In this document: piece by piece, positions 42,810 through 55,454 of the stretch
Layout of the letters: every line of letters begins with the position of its first letter
Position numbering within the stretch: position 1 is the first letter of the stretch
From: Exobasidium rhododendri
Taxonomy: Eukaryota; Basidiomycota; Exobasidiomycetes; Exobasidiales; Exobasidiaceae
Assembly (NCBI GenBank): GCA_026210745.1
Contig: CP110631.1
Span: 4,402,001 to 4,466,000 of the forward strand
DNA: 64,000 nucleotides
Reading direction: 5' to 3'
Made by a program: the position numbers and the translations under genes
The notes under the pieces: model-generated
What the model was told of the DNA's origin: nothing
The model's database searches: none
Seen by the model: only the letters and a program-made list of their open reading frames with translations

Positions 42810-45330
42810 TCATATGTATCTATGCTGCGGTAAGATTGAGCAGGATGGGGTTGCTTGGAGGGAGTTCCTGAGCTGCACATACAAGTCATTGGATTGATTG
42901 GCTCTCTCCAGGGTGGCTTGACTTACACAATCGTGTGTCGTTCCCACTCTTCCCGTGGTGTGGCTTCTCTCGGCGGCGCTGCAGGAGAGGACTCTGCTCT
43001 GATACAGTCGACGATAGCTGCTTGGGAGGAGTAGAGGATACGATGCAGGTCGTGGCGTTGGCTCCGTTGCATGACTTTCAAAGGGGTTCATCAAAGTCGT
43101 GTGTTTGCTTACGGATCTTGGTCGCAAGGCAGCCGGTATGGGAGGATCAAGTCTGGCAACGGTTGGAATGCTGCTTTCTTTGCGCTGTAGTAGTGGAGAA
43201 CAGCGGCTGTCTCCTTCAGCGAGTCCACTGCCCCAAGAGACATCCGTCTCAGTGTTGTATCGTGTGCCCCCTTTTCGATTTGTGCGGCTAGAGAATCTAG
43301 AAATGTCACAATCGTCCTCCTCTGAAGATGCGCAGTACGATAAAGTCGTTGATCTACGGATGTCTCTAGATGGCAGAGCAGTATCGTGCATTGGATACCC
43401 CAAGTCTGAGGGGAGCATAGCGTAATGGTCATCCGCCTCCGATGCTGGTCGGCTTGATGTAGCGTAGGAACTCGCTGACGAAGTTGAGCCTTGTCTTCGA
43501 TGGCTCACTTTCGATGGCAGCACAGTGTAATGGTCGACTGATTGTGGCACTCGTCGGTCAAGTGATTGAAATGGATTTCTTGCCAGAGTAGGTCTACCGC
43601 CGTTGCGATGGGGAGTCACTACTGATCGATCGGCTTGACTTGCCGTGCTCTTGGCTAATTGCTCCACTTCTCTTCGAGTCGACTCTCGCCACTTTTCTTC
43701 TCCCTCTCTTGCTTGTAGAGTGGCCACTTCTTGGGCTGCCTTCTTGCCTCTTCGATGAGCCACGATCAAGCCGCAGATCACAGTAATCGTCAGCACTATC
43801 AAGATCGGGCCCACGACGTATCCCCAAGAGATCGGTCGAGCCCTCTCTGAATCTGTAGCATTGTCTTTTTGGTCACGTTGGGATTGCGGAGTCTGTTTTG
43901 TCATGTCAAAAACATCAGTCGCGATTGGTATGCTGTCCATCATGGCCAGATTGACACCCCGAGGCGCCAAAACAAAGGGCGGAGAGATTAGCTGAGACAT
44001 CGGTGGCATGTCTCGTTTCTGTCGATCTAGACTGGCCCAATTTGCTGTCTCAGAGGGTGGAACAAGGGATAGTGAAGCCGTAGGAGACGATGGCAAAGTT
44101 GCTTTGGGACCCGAGGCATCAACCAATTGTGCAGGACTCAAGACGATGAAGAAGCTATCGGCGTTCGACACGGTAGGTGCATCACTGACAAAGGCGAGCG
44201 ATCAGTGCTACAATTCAGCACCAGTAAGAGGACCAAGTCAATCCGACTCACAACGACACCTTGCCCGCAGTCTCGTCGGCGGGCGAGCTGTTGTTTACTT
44301 GTATGCCCGTCCCACAGGCTCCATCCCCAAATGAGCCACTGTGGGCACTCTGCAGATCTTTGGACGCCCGGAGGACGCAAAGACGCAGTTGAAAGCTTGG
44401 CCCAGTCGAGGAAGGGAGTGTCCAATGGAGCATTATCTCATCGCCGGCAGCAAAGGCATCGCCCGGTTGAGGAGACTTCCAGGCAAGAGAAGCAGAAGAA
44501 GGGTCGTCAGACATATCTGCCGTGCTATGTGACGCTTCGACCGCCCGCTGCCTAGCCTTGATGACCTGGTTGGTGATCAGAGACACTCGCTGAGGAGCAA
44601 GTGTGGGCTCCGATGCCGGTGCAGAGGCCGGAAGAAGCGGTACAGCGACAGATGACGCACTCCACGAGGTTGGCAAAGGAGTTTGCGACGCTGAAGTGAA
44701 GCGAGCCTCGCTGCTCCAAGTGCTGTACGACGTCAACTCGGAACTCGATGTCGTGCTTACAACAGCGGATGTAGATGATTCGGCATCTCGCTCGTCGGTT
44801 GATTTGTTGTGCTTGTCAGAGTCATCCTTCCAGTCGTCTCCGTCTTTGTAGTCCACTCTGTCGCCGCCACCACGACTCTGATCTTCTTTACCACCTTCGT
44901 CGTCTTCATCTCCTTCTTCTTCTCCGTACGTGTCGCTGTGACTCTCCCCATCGTCGCCTTCTCTACTTTGATCTTCATTGTCGTCATGAGACTTCCTCCT
45001 CTTCTGCCACAGAGAGGACGACCACGACTGCGCTCGACTCATCTCAGCCTTTCTATGGCAACGCCTATCGAGTCCCGCAATCCCAGTTCGTGCTAGTCTT
45101 CTTTGAAGTGACATCGACTGGGAGACTGCCCATGACTCCTCTAATGCTAGCTCGACGCTTTGTCTCCTGGATATGGTGGGAACAGTGAGGCCAGCGTGGT
45201 TCGACCTCGTCGATGCAGCGGTCGGCGGAGTGAATGCCAACACTATCAGGATACTGAGTGATGAAAAGAGAGTTACAACAGAGATCATCATCAAGATCAA
45301 TCTCCTCCTGGCATCGGAACCAGTCCACAT
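42810..45330 (-). CDS. Single-pass membrane protein with Ser/Thr-rich ectodomain, unknown function
   Basis: Exons 45330-44252 and 44184-42810 join (GKVS-FDAPTVSNADSFFIVLSP) to 817 residues. A hydrophobic N-terminal stretch (LILMMISVVTLFSSLSILIVLAF) is a signal peptide or anchor. It is followed by an Asp/Lys/Ser-rich disordered region, a Ser/Thr mucin-like part, and a small beta-type domain beginning LAWKSPQPGDAFAAGDEIMLHW. That text resembles the Kre9/Knh1 wall-protein N-domain pattern, but the match is weak. One further transmembrane helix, WGYVVGPILIVLTITVICGLIVAH (about residue 490), precedes a basic HRRGKK stop-transfer and a 330-residue Ser/Arg-rich cytoplasmic tail. The layout is that of a cell-surface sensor or adhesin-like protein. 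The start is the first in-frame ATG. Confidence 0.7.
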
Positions 45331-48300
45331 GCAAGCCGTTAAAGGGCAGATTGAGATGAGCAAGAGAAGTCAAAAGAGCCAGACAAAGGAAGAAAATTGT
45401 GCGAGCCAGCACACAATGAACCCTTGTCAGGGAGAAGTGAAGACGAGAAAGGGAGGAGGGTGCAAGTAGGAGGGTAAGGACGCCCATCTCCTCTTTGCGC
45501 TAAATCGTCGGTAAAGGACAGACAAACGGCCGGCATGGAATACAGGCCCAGCACAATGAACATTCTTAACAAGCGTGAGCTTCCTGATAGCAAAAGCCGA
45601 GTCGTATCAGCTGCGTAAGAATGGACTGCCTTGATTTTGACAACGTAGCATCATTCAGTAGCATGGCATGTGACATCAGCCGAATTGCAGAGGACATCAT
45701 GACGTGAAGGTATAGAGAGACACCAGCAAGCAGCAACATCCCTGGACAAGGCCACACGACCATGCTGTGGCGATTGCCTTCCTCTCTCTCTCTCTTTCTC
45801 ACGGGTCTCAATCGCTTCTCTTATCGCCCGTCTCGACCCCATCGACTAATGTACAAGCACTAAGCAGTATCTCGTTTGCCCCTGGTATGATTGGCTGAAA
45901 GGGGACTGCACTGTCTCTGATGCATCACAAGGTGCAGCACACCATTGCAACACGGATGGGAGGTAGAGGGGTACGTCATGCAGCTAAGGCATGGGCGAAA
46001 GCTCTAGCTTGCCACTGCGAGCGAACACTGACTGCATCGGTAGATCCACATCATGTGGACGTCCCTTACATTTCTCATCGATCTCTGGGACTGCCTTCCC
46101 AAGCATCTTAGCTTGCCAAAGCGTGGAGAAGTTGCCGAAAGCGACTTGAAATTCAACGCTCGCAGAGATGGCCATATTATCAAGGACCCTGCAAGCTGCA
46201 TGACGCTACTTGGTTGACGACCCCGTATGGGCGGGGTGTCGTTGTACGCGACCAGAGCAAGATTTGGCGAATAAGATATTATTTCGCTTGGTCGTCTATC
46301 TACCGTAGCATATACATATACAAATGAAAGAACAGGCAGGAGCTAGGGAAGATCGGGGCAATACTAGTGATTTGAATTTCACACTTCTGCATGTGCGGTA
46401 CACGCTAGAGGACAGTATAAAGTCTCGTAATTTAGAAAGTCTAGTAACCCAGAAGGTCCCATGCACTTCTGAGACCGTCACTGTCAATCAAGCATAACGA
46501 AGCGGCGTGGACATCGAGAACTGTAACGCGTATCGTGTCTTTTCTTAGGGAACTTCCAGGGATCTAAAGAGGATTCCGAAGGGACCATGATGTCGGATTA
46601 CCTAAATGCCTCATGCCGATCCGAGTGTGCTGTATAGCAAGTGAGAGGAGGAAAGGGGGAAGAGGGAGGAGAGCGCTTGCAGTCAATGACGCAGTGGAAT
46701 GGACAAATCGAGCATGCGTCCTCATGAGCAGAAAGTCCCTGCGGATCTCCCAGGCTAGTCCTGACGACACTGGGCCTTCACGACCATTCTTCGAGTACTA
46801 TCGGAGGCCCCACCGACACGAGGAGAACTTCCTGCTCTTCGTGTTGCCGTGTCGCTACGTATCTTACTCGCACTACCAGATGGATTGAGGTCAGAAATTA
46901 TTCTTGAGGCAAGGAGACGGAAAACGCGCGAGCGAAAGGTGGTACAAGTAGCGTGATGAGTAGAGAGAGCGAGAGAGAGAGACGGGAGCGGAAGACGGAG
47001 ACCGAAGGAACGAGGAGCTCTAGAGCGCGAAAAAGCTGAACGAGAGAAGAGAGAGAGCTGGTCTACTTCGCGTCTTCTGTTGCCGCGGGATGAAAGAAAG
47101 GCTATAATTCTAGATTCGAATCGACTCTTGGACACAGATTCCGACTGTCGATGACATTAGTTTCCGAAATTGACAGACTTGCATTTTCCGAAGCCATAAG
47201 CTTACTAGCCAGCCAAGCTATATCTACGGATTTTTAATAGTTCAAATTATATACCTGTATAGGTATGATGAAGTGCAAGATGTGGGGGCTCGCCGAGTTT
47301 CCCTGAAAGCTTTTTTAGTCTATCCATCTACACATAACAAGAATACGACCCTCGATCGCGCGTGCAAGAAAATTAATACAAAGTTTCATACTTGGCTTTA
47401 CGCTATTGAATCGAAGTACAGTACTGTAGCTAGCTTTATTCTCCTATTATCACGTCTAGACTTAAAGTAGCCAGCACTAGTCCCACTTTGGAAAAGGATC
47501 GGACATTGCGAACTAAAATAGTCATCTCAAGCGTTCACCAGGATTTAAAAATTGTGGCTTTTTCCCCCCCGTTTCTTTCCATTCGCCATTCGCCCTTTCC
47601 CCCCCTTCCCTCTTGTGCTCTGGACTGAGGCTGTCTTAATTCATGGAGGGGCATATCCAGTCGGGAGTCCGTTCTTTCTATTTCGGCCCACACTTGCTTG
47701 CTTGTTGGGAAGGAAATTCCACACTTCTGAGTCAGACACCGATTCCCTTTCTTATCTGGAATTGTCCTTACTGTACCACTGTAAGCGCACCCTGGTTCTA
47801 TTAAATCGTAAGGAAGACCGAGGTCTAGTAAGATGAGAAGGCTAGATTTCCTCCCCCCTTCTGGTTTCCACACCGTTCATTCCCTGCTGCTGCTGGTGGC
47901 TCTCCATTAGATCGGGACAAATCTCTATTTCCTCCCTTTGATTGATTTTAAAATTGGTCAGACAGGGCGACAAACGACGGCGCTGTCTGAATCTTCTGTT
48001 GATATCGGGCAAGGGACCAATCTGCATTGTTCAAGTTTTGTGCTTGTGTGTGTATGTGACGGATCGACTATCTTCCTTCCTTCCGTTTTGCCCATTCTCG
48101 CTGTCTTGCACACCGCCAAACAATTCCAGACGAGGCCTAAAGCAGACACCGGAACAGGAGGAGAACTTCAACTTCACCGTCTCTTCCCTTGCGTGCCCCT
48201 TTCGAAGGTTTGGGCAAAGGGGGTCCCGAATTTTCGTCTTGACAACATTGGTTGTTCGTAAAGGTGTAAACTCTTGCATACACCTCTCTCAAGAGCAACG

Positions 48301-48720
48301 TAAAGGAAGAAAGAGAAAGAGTAGAAATTGTTTGCCGAGAGAAGAACAGGCAAAGTCGATGGTTTCAAATTGGACAGAAAGAGTGCTATCAAGAAGCTAA
48401 TCGGACAGTATTCTCCTAGTCTCGGTTTGACATCACCGGCGCAAGAGTAGCAGGAACGGGGCAAGGCACAATCTCGAGAGTTTGGACAGCTTCTTTCTTT
48501 CTATCACTCTAATTTGCACACAATCAAATACAGGGTCTGTCGTCCAAAAAAAGCCTTTTATTCCCGCTGCCAATTTGCATCAAATTCGTTCCCTCCATAC
48601 CCGGGAGTTTGTCTCTCTCCCTATCTCTCTTCCTCTCCACCATCCTCACACCCATAGTGCACCGTTTCTTGTCTTCACAATCTGTGCACCATTCCAATTT
48701 AAGCTACGTCGAGGTTCTAC
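45331..48720. other. 3.4-kb non-coding stretch upstream of the GATA factor
   Basis: The longest gene-free stretch of host DNA in the window, between divergent starts. Open frames are short, lack motifs and mostly start on non-ATG codons. Notable contents: a GC-rich hairpin CGACCCCG/CGGGGTGTCG at about 46217-46241, a purine-rich GA stretch at about 46960-47055, an AT-rich patch at about 47230-47270, and a pyrimidine-rich, ATG-free leader at about 48480-48720. Long promoters and leaders are common for fungal regulators. An unrecognised non-coding RNA cannot be excluded. Confidence 0.5.
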
Positions 48721-50710
48721 ATGAACCAAGAGCAAGCAAGCGGCACAGCACGCCAGAGTCAATTCACTCACCTCTCTCCTCTACCATCGCCCACCAAATC
48801 CGACAACGATCCCGACCGAAGACGCTCGCCATCATCATCATCATCATCTTCTTCCTCTCCGCCACCACGAACAGCCGCTTTACCACCTTCCCTTGGAAGC
48901 ACTAATAGTATGACGACTGTCGAGAATATCCACCAGATCCCATCACACTACGACGTCAACAAGTCGCACGATGCTCTTCAAAGGTTCTATTCCTCTAAAC
49001 TCTTTCGCCCTGTGGCAAGCAAGACAGCTCCACGCGATCCTGCTCCATTGGAAAAGGTAGATCGTTCCATTCCATTGTCTCCCTCGTCACATCACTTTCC
49101 TCGTGAGCCATATGCGACGTACGGCTTACCACAGCCTCAAGGGGACAACACTTACCAACGTCGTGTATCCGCCGGGGAGAGTAGCAACTATGACGATGCC
49201 AGGAGGAAAGCGCGACCCCCTCTCTACACGGAACCGCCGTCAAGCAGCAACGACTACTTTCACGACAGGGGATCACTTGCTCGATCAACTTCACCGCTGG
49301 CGAAATCGCCGTCCACCTTCCACCAAGGATCTTCGTCTGGCTATGATGCATCGCAAAGAAATTCCTTATTACCTTTCGCCAGCAATACCTCACCCTCCAC
49401 TTCTTTAAAGCCATCGTCATCGTCGTCAAGCTTGGCAAGCAAGCTGTTGACTGATTCGTCCATTGTGACCACTTCCTCCTCGTTCAAGCCAGACCAGAAG
49501 CAATCGTCGTCATCATCAGATGCAGCACCAATCTGCTGTTGCAATTGCCAGACTACGCAGACACCACTATGGAGGCGAGATGGGAAGGGAGGACTGCTCT
49601 GCAATGCGTGTGGTCTGTTTGTCAAAGTGAAAGGGAGACCTAGACCAGTCAGTCTGAAGACCGACGTCATCAAGCCCAGAGCGAAAAGATCAAAGGCTCC
49701 TCTCCTTGTCACTCACCGCATGTCTTCCAGCAGTGGATCAGGGTATGATGGAGACGATCAGGCACAGCATGCTGGTCCTTATGCGCATCAACAGCATCGT
49801 TACCCCCATCAGCAGCAGAGACAGTCCTGGTCCCATCATAGTCAGAATGACAGGTGAGCTTATAGCACGGCATTTGACGGCCTTGGAGGAGAAGGGTTAG
49901 AGAGTGTGCTCGTCTCAACAATATTAAACTGACACGCTTTCTTCCCCCCTGCGTCTCGCTTCTCCCTCTTCTCTTTTCGTTTCACTTGTACTGTCCAGCC
50001 AACTTACCGAGCAAATCAGAGCAGCTAGAAACGCCGAGTTTGCAGCATCACAAGAGCAAAGACGGCGATCTTTGGAGTCGCTCTCCAACGCTTGGCCACT
50101 ACGAAGTCCAACAGAGCGAGAAAGATCTCAACATTATCACCCCTATAGTACCTTGCCAAGACTGCTCTACCATTCGACCGAGTCAAACTCCTCTCCCAAT
50201 AGCCATGCCAACGCTCCTCGTTATGACACGAACACACCTACCTTTCCAGGGTCCTCGGCAGCAAGAGGGGATGATTCGCAACAGCAAGAACCTCAAAGAG
50301 ATCAGCAATATTGGTCTTCGTCAAGACCTGCACTGCCTCCGCTCGGTCCTAGAGATTCGTCCAGAGAGTCGAATTTCTCTTGGTGGCCTCCGAACCACAA
50401 CACTATATTGAATAAGGCCAACAGCGGTCGATCTTCACCGCCTCTTTCCCTGCATTCCTCTCACTTATACATTCATGGACAACAGCAGCACTACAATGAC
50501 CAAGGATACCGAAACAAAACCAACCCGCGACCAGCACCCTTACAGCGTTTCGACCGTCAAGAAGAAGGAGAAGGGGGAAGAGGGGGAGGAGAAGTAGTAG
50601 ATCGCGAAGATTACTACGCACGACAGCGTTCCACTTCATTCACATTGCCCCCCTTAACTAGACTTCAATCTCATCCAAAAAGTGACCAAGGAAGCCCTCC
50701 TCACCACTAA
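48721..50710 (+). CDS. GATA-type zinc-finger transcription factor (Gzf3/ASD-4 type)
   Basis: Exons 48721-49853 and 49999-50710 join to 614 residues. The single GATA finger at about residues 270-296 reads [27 protein letters not shown] (CX2CX17CX2C) and continues [24 protein letters not shown], the basic tail of the Gzf3/Dal80/ASD-4 group, which represses or tunes nitrogen-regulated genes by binding GATA sites. The second exon begins with a helical coiled-coil-like stretch ([22 protein letters not shown]), as in that group, where it mediates dimerisation. The rest is Ser/Pro/Gln-rich, with a poly-Ser run near residue 40. Orthology to a named yeast gene is inference. Confidence 0.88.
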
Positions 50711-51092
50711 AACGCCAACGTACACTTTCCAATAGAATGCATACATTCCCCTTTCCTCGCACTCGCATTTACCAAAATAATTATCTGACGCCTTCTTCAG
50801 CAAAGAAGGAGTTCTTGTATAGACTCGATGTACTCTAACACCATAGCAAAACATATGTCGTACTTCGTTCAAATTGCAAAGATCAGGAGAGGCCAGAGAG
50901 GAAGAGTAAGAGAGAGACACACAGAGAGAGACACACAGAGAGAGAGACACACAGAGAGAGACAGAGAGCGTGAAGACCTCTGGAACGGGTGTTACATAAA
51001 AGTAATAGGAGAGGAAAGGAACAAATGGTGGCCAGGTGGACCAGCTCGATGGGAAACGAGAGAATGATACGGGGCAGAGAAGGTCGGGAAAT
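50711..51092. other. Convergent 3' flanks with (GA/CA)n simple repeat
   Basis: Between facing stop codons of the GATA factor and the SEC14-IML2 gene. About 50909-50968 holds a compound repeat of GAGAGAGACACACA units. Confidence 0.85.
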
Positions 51093-54000
51093 TCACTTGT
51101 AGCTGGTGGGGCGAGCATTCGAGATGGTACTTCCACTTCTTGCTTTCCTCTCCTTTTCACTGACGCGACTGCTGCGATTACTACTCATCGAAGTGTTCCC
51201 TGTATTACTGCTCTTTGCACTGGAAGCAAGACTGTTGCTACGGCTGTTCATTGTTCCAATTGAGCTGCCCGCGGCGAAGCTCTGATTGGAAGAAGAAGAC
51301 GAAGAGAAGAAACTGTTGCTCTTCGATCTACCGGAAGAAGTGTTTGATCTACCCTTAACGATTCTCATAGTTTCCAAGGCGGCATGAGCTCGAACTTGAC
51401 ACATGTTCGACAGTAGATAAGAAGCTTTGCCCGATCCTACTCCTTTCTTTCCTTTTGCTTCTAGTGGCTTACCAGACATGACCGCTTTGTATTCATGCTT
51501 GGCCAATTCATCTCTGCCCATCAAAGCCAAAAGTCTACCATTCTCATAATGAGCAAAGTAGACCAAGTATCGATCCACCTCATCCAGCTTGTTACCATGT
51601 TCGAACACTTTGGCAAACGATTGTTTGGCATCTGCCGTTATCTCCTCAATCGGTCCGATGGAGTCTTCCGAAGGCAATCGAACGAGCGCATGAGGCTCTG
51701 GATAGGCGACAAAGCGTAATGCTACACCCCGCAAGAAGAAAGCTAGACAGTAGGCACTCCAGTACTCAGAGGCACCGGATCCGTAGGCCTTTGGCTCAAT
51801 GTAGGATTCCAGTTCATCGATGAATTCATCAATGCGAGTCAGCGTGTTCTCGACCAACAAGAACACGGGTGCTTGACCAAGACAATGCCAGATGTAAGAG
51901 AACTCCAAGGCAGCCAATGGTAGTCGATTACTTTGGTTGATGTACTTCTTCGCCTTCAACATGACAAATCTCTCGAATGGAATCTGTCTGCCGGCAATCT
52001 TCTTTGTCAATTTACTGACTGTCCGCATGATCGTGGCTGACTTTGCTCGATCGTCCATGCCGGTTTCGTACAACATGACTGCTTTTGCATACTGATAGAT
52101 CGCTTTACTCCAGTTGCTTTCCCTTGAAAGAACGTCGTAGCATTCATAGGCACGAGCAAAGTCGCAGGTGGCCAAGTATGTCAGACTGAGATCCCAGAAG
52201 CACAAATGATGGAGTTGCTTGTACGTACTCTGCGACTCAATCGCATTTCGGTAATACTCAATCGCCTTCTCTGGCAGCGCTTGAGCAGCATAAAGTCGAG
52301 CGGAGTAGTATAGGAAGAAGATACCGTTTGGGAAACGGACCAAGTTCCAGCTGAGAACCTTGTCAGCAAATTCGAAGTCGACATCCGTGACGGGAACGTA
52401 AGCCGAAATGACGAGGTGGTACGTAAGGATGGCGATATCACAAAGAGGCCTTCGAATACCTTCCTCTTCGGCAGAAATGCTGGGCAGCGGTCTTGTTGAA
52501 GTCCAGCCTCCTGCCCTTGCAAAGAGATCCAGAGAGAACTTGCGATCACCGTTGAACCCGAAACCTTCCATCATCTTCAGTGCCTTTGTTGGCAAGAGGG
52601 ATAGGACGAGCGAGCACATGGCATTTGTCAAGTAGACGCCTGATCGGAAGTCTTGGTCGATGCCTACCGTGGGTCGTCGGTTCAGGATCTGAGCTTCTTC
52701 TGCCTCTCCATCGCAGTACTCGACAAACTTGATCAGCTCGCGCACGGAAAAGTAGGCGTTTCGCAAGCTGAACGCGTGCTTGACAAAGGCCAGACTATCA
52801 CCGGCGTAGAAGATGCCCAAGACGGCCTTCAAAAGCATGCTCTCGGCGTGCACCAGTTCAGCGTGCTGTTGGACAAGTGTCATGCTCTTGAAGTTCTTCT
52901 CTTTGCTTCCGCCCATCAATTTGCCTACTGCACCCTGCTTCTTGCGCAGTAATCCAGCAATGTGCATCGAATGCTTGCAACACATGATCGCTGTCTCAAA
53001 GTCTTGCGGCTCAAAGGTCAGGATAGACTTGACCGAATTGATCAGCGCCATTCCCTCAGCTTTGTACAGTCGTGTATTGGCACCTTGAGCACAAAGCTCT
53101 TCTGCTTCTCTCATCTTAGAGTTCAAGAACAGACTCATCGCTTCTCGAACGATACCTAGGTCCTTTCGACATTCTTCATCAGTCAATTTCACCTGAGAGG
53201 CTGTAGGTGGCTTGTCTCCAATGTAGTGCGGGGTAACGGCAGTTTCCGGTGTGATGCTTTCATCGCTGTAGTTTGTTCCAGCATCGTCCTCGTCTTCGTC
53301 GTACTCTTCCTCCTCTTCCTCGTCGCGATCCTCGTCGTGACCATTGGCTCCCTGAGTAGCAGCGGCCTGACGAGTATTATTGCCCTTGCCGGACTGACTG
53401 TTTTGCGGGGTTGCTTCCGCATTGCCTCCTGTGACATACGCCACTGCACCAGCTGCTGCACCACCTGCAACGGCGACAGCACCCGTAATTGCACCAACGG
53501 CAGCTCCTGTGTATGTTTGTGGTTGCTCCTCTTGCGCGTCCTTGGTAGCGGACGACTTTTGCTTTGCTGCTGCTGCTTCCTTTTCCCTTTCCTCTTCCTC
53601 CGCTTCCTCTTCCTCTTCCTCTTCCTCCTCCTCTTCTTCTTCTTCTTGAGTAGCGGGCTCAGGCTGGCTGACTGGCTCTTCCTTGTTGCCCTTCAGCGCG
53701 TTCTTTGCCTTATCCTTCTTAGCCTTCAGCATTCCCAAGGCGCCACCAGCTCCCGCTGCAACACCTGCACCTCCTGCCGCAGCTTCTTTACCAGCATTCG
53801 AAGAAGGAGCAGCCTTTTTCTTACTAGTCTTGACAGCTCCGCTCGCCTTACCAGCACTGGATCCGCTCACCTCTGATCCGCAGAAGCCGAGTCGACCAGA
53901 AACACTATCTTCCATAGTATCTTCATCATTCTCTTCCAACCACTTGATGATGGAAGGTATGTTGTGACGTTCGTTTACAAGCTGTTTCTTCATCGATCCA

Positions 54001-55454
54001 TCTTGCTGAGGATACTCCCATTCGAAGCTACCATCATCTCGAAGGATACCAGCTCGCTGATAGACATTCTTGGCTCTGAAGTAACGATTCATTCGCAGAC
54101 TCGTCAAGCGCAATTTCTTGGCAATCACTTCACGCTTAAAGGTAAGATCAGGCGCGGTGTCATCGGTGTCGCCTGCTTCATACCACTCCTTTGTTACACT
54201 TTCGTATTCCTTTGCCAAATCATCGTATTCCTTGTGCATAGCCTTTCTCGTCTTTTCATCTTTGAGAAGGTCGTTTTCCTTGGGATCAGGCTCGATGTAG
54301 TCCCACTCCCAGTCCAACGTACCACCCATTCCCTTTCGTAGCTTGTCGGTGTTGGCATAATCTTTCAGATCGGCTGCCTTGCTACTGAACTTGATCTTGT
54401 CCCTCACGACTGGATCAAGCATGGGCTGCAGAACTTGCCAGATTCCCTTGAAGATCCAAGGCGCACCATGTACGTAAATACGCTGAAGCGATTCCGGATA
54501 GTACGCTTCTAGGCACTTTACCAGGAACAAAACACATTGCCAGTCCATGTTCTTGAGACCGAAGCCTCCCATGTCAAAGATGACGATTGCCTTCTCATAC
54601 GGCGGCGTAGTCAATTGACGGGCATTCTCCATAGCAAGCAGGACGAAGTGTTGAAGGACTTCGTGCTTTTGAGCGCTCGTGAAATGTCGGGCTACGTGGA
54701 TGAAGTAGATGGGATATTCACCTGGCGCTTCACTGTTTCCCTTGATGTAAGAGATACCTCTTCGGAATTGATTGAGAAACCCTTCTTCATCGATGCCTAA
54801 TTCCCCCTTGAAGATGATACCCTCCACATCTGACTCGTATCGGAACTTGAGAGCAGCAGCAAGCATGGCCAGCGCTCGATCGATGTCCCACTTCCTTGCT
54901 CGCAAGAATCGCAGTAGGCCTGCATCGGGATTGTCATGCTTGATGAACTCCCAGAGGGCTCTTCGCAGATACGGTCCTCCGTAGATGTCCATCATGGACT
55001 TTAGGTCACGCTGTTCCTCCATCTTCTTTGCCTCTTCTTTTGCCTTGTCGTCTTTGGGAATATCCTTTCCGGAATCTTTCTCAGACTTGTCATCTTTCTT
55101 GGGCTTGTTCTTCAGCGCAGCACTAGGCCCTCCCAGGCCGTCCAGCTCCTCAGACCTAGCCTGTCATGGGAAGGGGAAGAGCGCGAAGATCAGTCAGCTA
55201 TCACCGACTCTCCTGCGACAGTCAACAGCTTCTCACCTTGTTCTGGTCATACAGTTCAAAGAGACGCCGATAAGTTTCTCGAAGAGCCTTCTGCTGATCA
55301 GAAGTGAGATTGCCTCGGTATCCCTCGAGGACCTACAAAAGAAAAGCCAGACAGAGGAAACAGTAAAGGTAGATTAGTGTGTGATTCCAAAGAGACGCAA
55401 AAGTATTCCGAGTATACCCACCTCTTCGCCATCGATGTTCTTCTTTGTCGACAT
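51093..55454 (-). CDS. SEC14 (CRAL-TRIO) domain fused to IML2/TTC39 domain
   Basis: Exons 55454-55422, 55332-55237 and 55160-51093 give 1398 residues. The N-terminus GYRGNLTSDQQKALRETYRRLFELY followed by GLLRFLRARKWDIDRALAML is the CRAL-TRIO N-domain; PIYFIHVARHFT, YEKAIVIFDMGGFGLKNMDW, YYPESLQRIYVHGAPWIFKGIWQVLQPMLD and the closing strand form the SEC14 lipid-binding pocket (about 95-340). After a low-complexity linker with an Ala/Gly stretch, a poly-Glu run and Asp/Glu repeats comes an IML2/TTC39 helical repeat domain (about 705-1316: REAMSLFLNSKMREAEELC, GIFYAGDSLAFVKHAFSLRNAY, KMMEGFGFNGDRKFSLDLF, FFLYYSARLYAAQALPEKAIEYYRNAIESQS). A Ser-rich tail ends it. The two halves share one uninterrupted 4-kb exon, so the fusion is not a splicing error. 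A lipid-transfer role coupled to lipid-droplet or mitochondrial outer-membrane work is inference. Confidence 0.88.

Noticed and set aside
46217..46241. GC-rich hairpin considered as a tRNA or structured RNA
   Set aside because: No A box, B box or cloverleaf around it; only one stem is seen. No tRNA or rRNA gene could be supported anywhere in the window.
46755..47135. Minus-strand 126-codon open frame, Arg/Ser-rich
   Set aside because: It overlaps a GA-rich simple stretch, which encodes Ser/Leu/Arg text by composition. No motif, no splice partners and no clear start context.
53226..53876. Plus-strand 216-codon frame with Phe/Leu/Ser runs
   Set aside because: Complement of the Glu/Lys-rich linker of the SEC14-IML2 gene.
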